Assembly (NCBI GenBank): GCA_937905915.1
Contig: CALCVR010000013.1
Span: 1-5,618, forward strand
Source: an uncultured Eubacteriaceae bacterium
GTDB lineage: Bacteria; Bacillota; Clostridia; Oscillospirales; Acutalibacteraceae
Length of the DNA stretch: 5,618 nt
Direction of reading: 5' to 3'
Part shown: in pieces, positions 5,601 to 5,618 of the stretch
How the letters are laid out: every line of letters starts with the position of its first letter
Position numbering within the stretch: position 1 is the first letter of the stretch
The notes under the pieces: model-generated
Seen by the model: only the letters and a program-made list of their open reading frames with translations
Told to the model about the DNA's origin: nothing
Databases searched by the model: none
Made by a program: the position numbers and the translations under genes

Positions 5601-5618
5601 GGTGAAAAGGGTATTTTT

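Overview
The window looks like chromosomal DNA of a Gram-positive anaerobe of the class Clostridia, probably near the Oscillospiraceae/Ruminococcaceae. This is an inference from the proteins (a Clostridia-type short glutamate 5-kinase, a YmxG-like M16 peptidase, and three small proteins whose sequence style I associate with that group), from strong AGGAGG-type ribosome binding sites with occasional non-ATG starts, and from moderate GC content. I see no rRNA, tRNA, CRISPR array, insertion sequence or phage gene.

Layout. Bases 1-451 (minus) hold most of a YfcE/MJ0936-type metallophosphoesterase that runs off the left edge. Its promoter lies in a divergent intergenic region and overlaps the start of the next gene. 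Bases 552-1729 (plus) hold three closely spaced small genes of unknown function (85, 129 and 162 aa), closed by a strong intrinsic terminator (1749-1798). Bases 1908-3155 (plus) encode an M16 zinc peptidase behind its own extended -10 promoter. Bases 3361-4170 (plus) encode proB, glutamate 5-kinase, in the short form without a PUA domain. It has its own extended -10 promoter, overlapped by an inverted repeat. A bidirectional terminator (4192-4231) separates proB from a convergent FAD-dependent amine/amino-acid oxidoreductase on the minus strand (4231-5457). The last 160 bases are intergenic and may carry a rightward promoter for a gene beyond the window.

How the genes relate. Most are separate transcription units with housekeeping roles. 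The only clear operon is the trio of small genes. Its first two proteins share an L-x-S-P-[QE]-x4-L-[RK]-x-L motif in the same register, and the third ends in a pair of short hydrophobic segments, so a small helical assembly, perhaps membrane-associated, is a reasonable guess but only a guess. This trio is the best candidate here for an undescribed system. Two other points deserve attention: proB is transcribed without proA directly behind it, and the FAD oxidoreductase has alanine where its dinucleotide-binding fold normally has the acidic residue that holds the FAD ribose.
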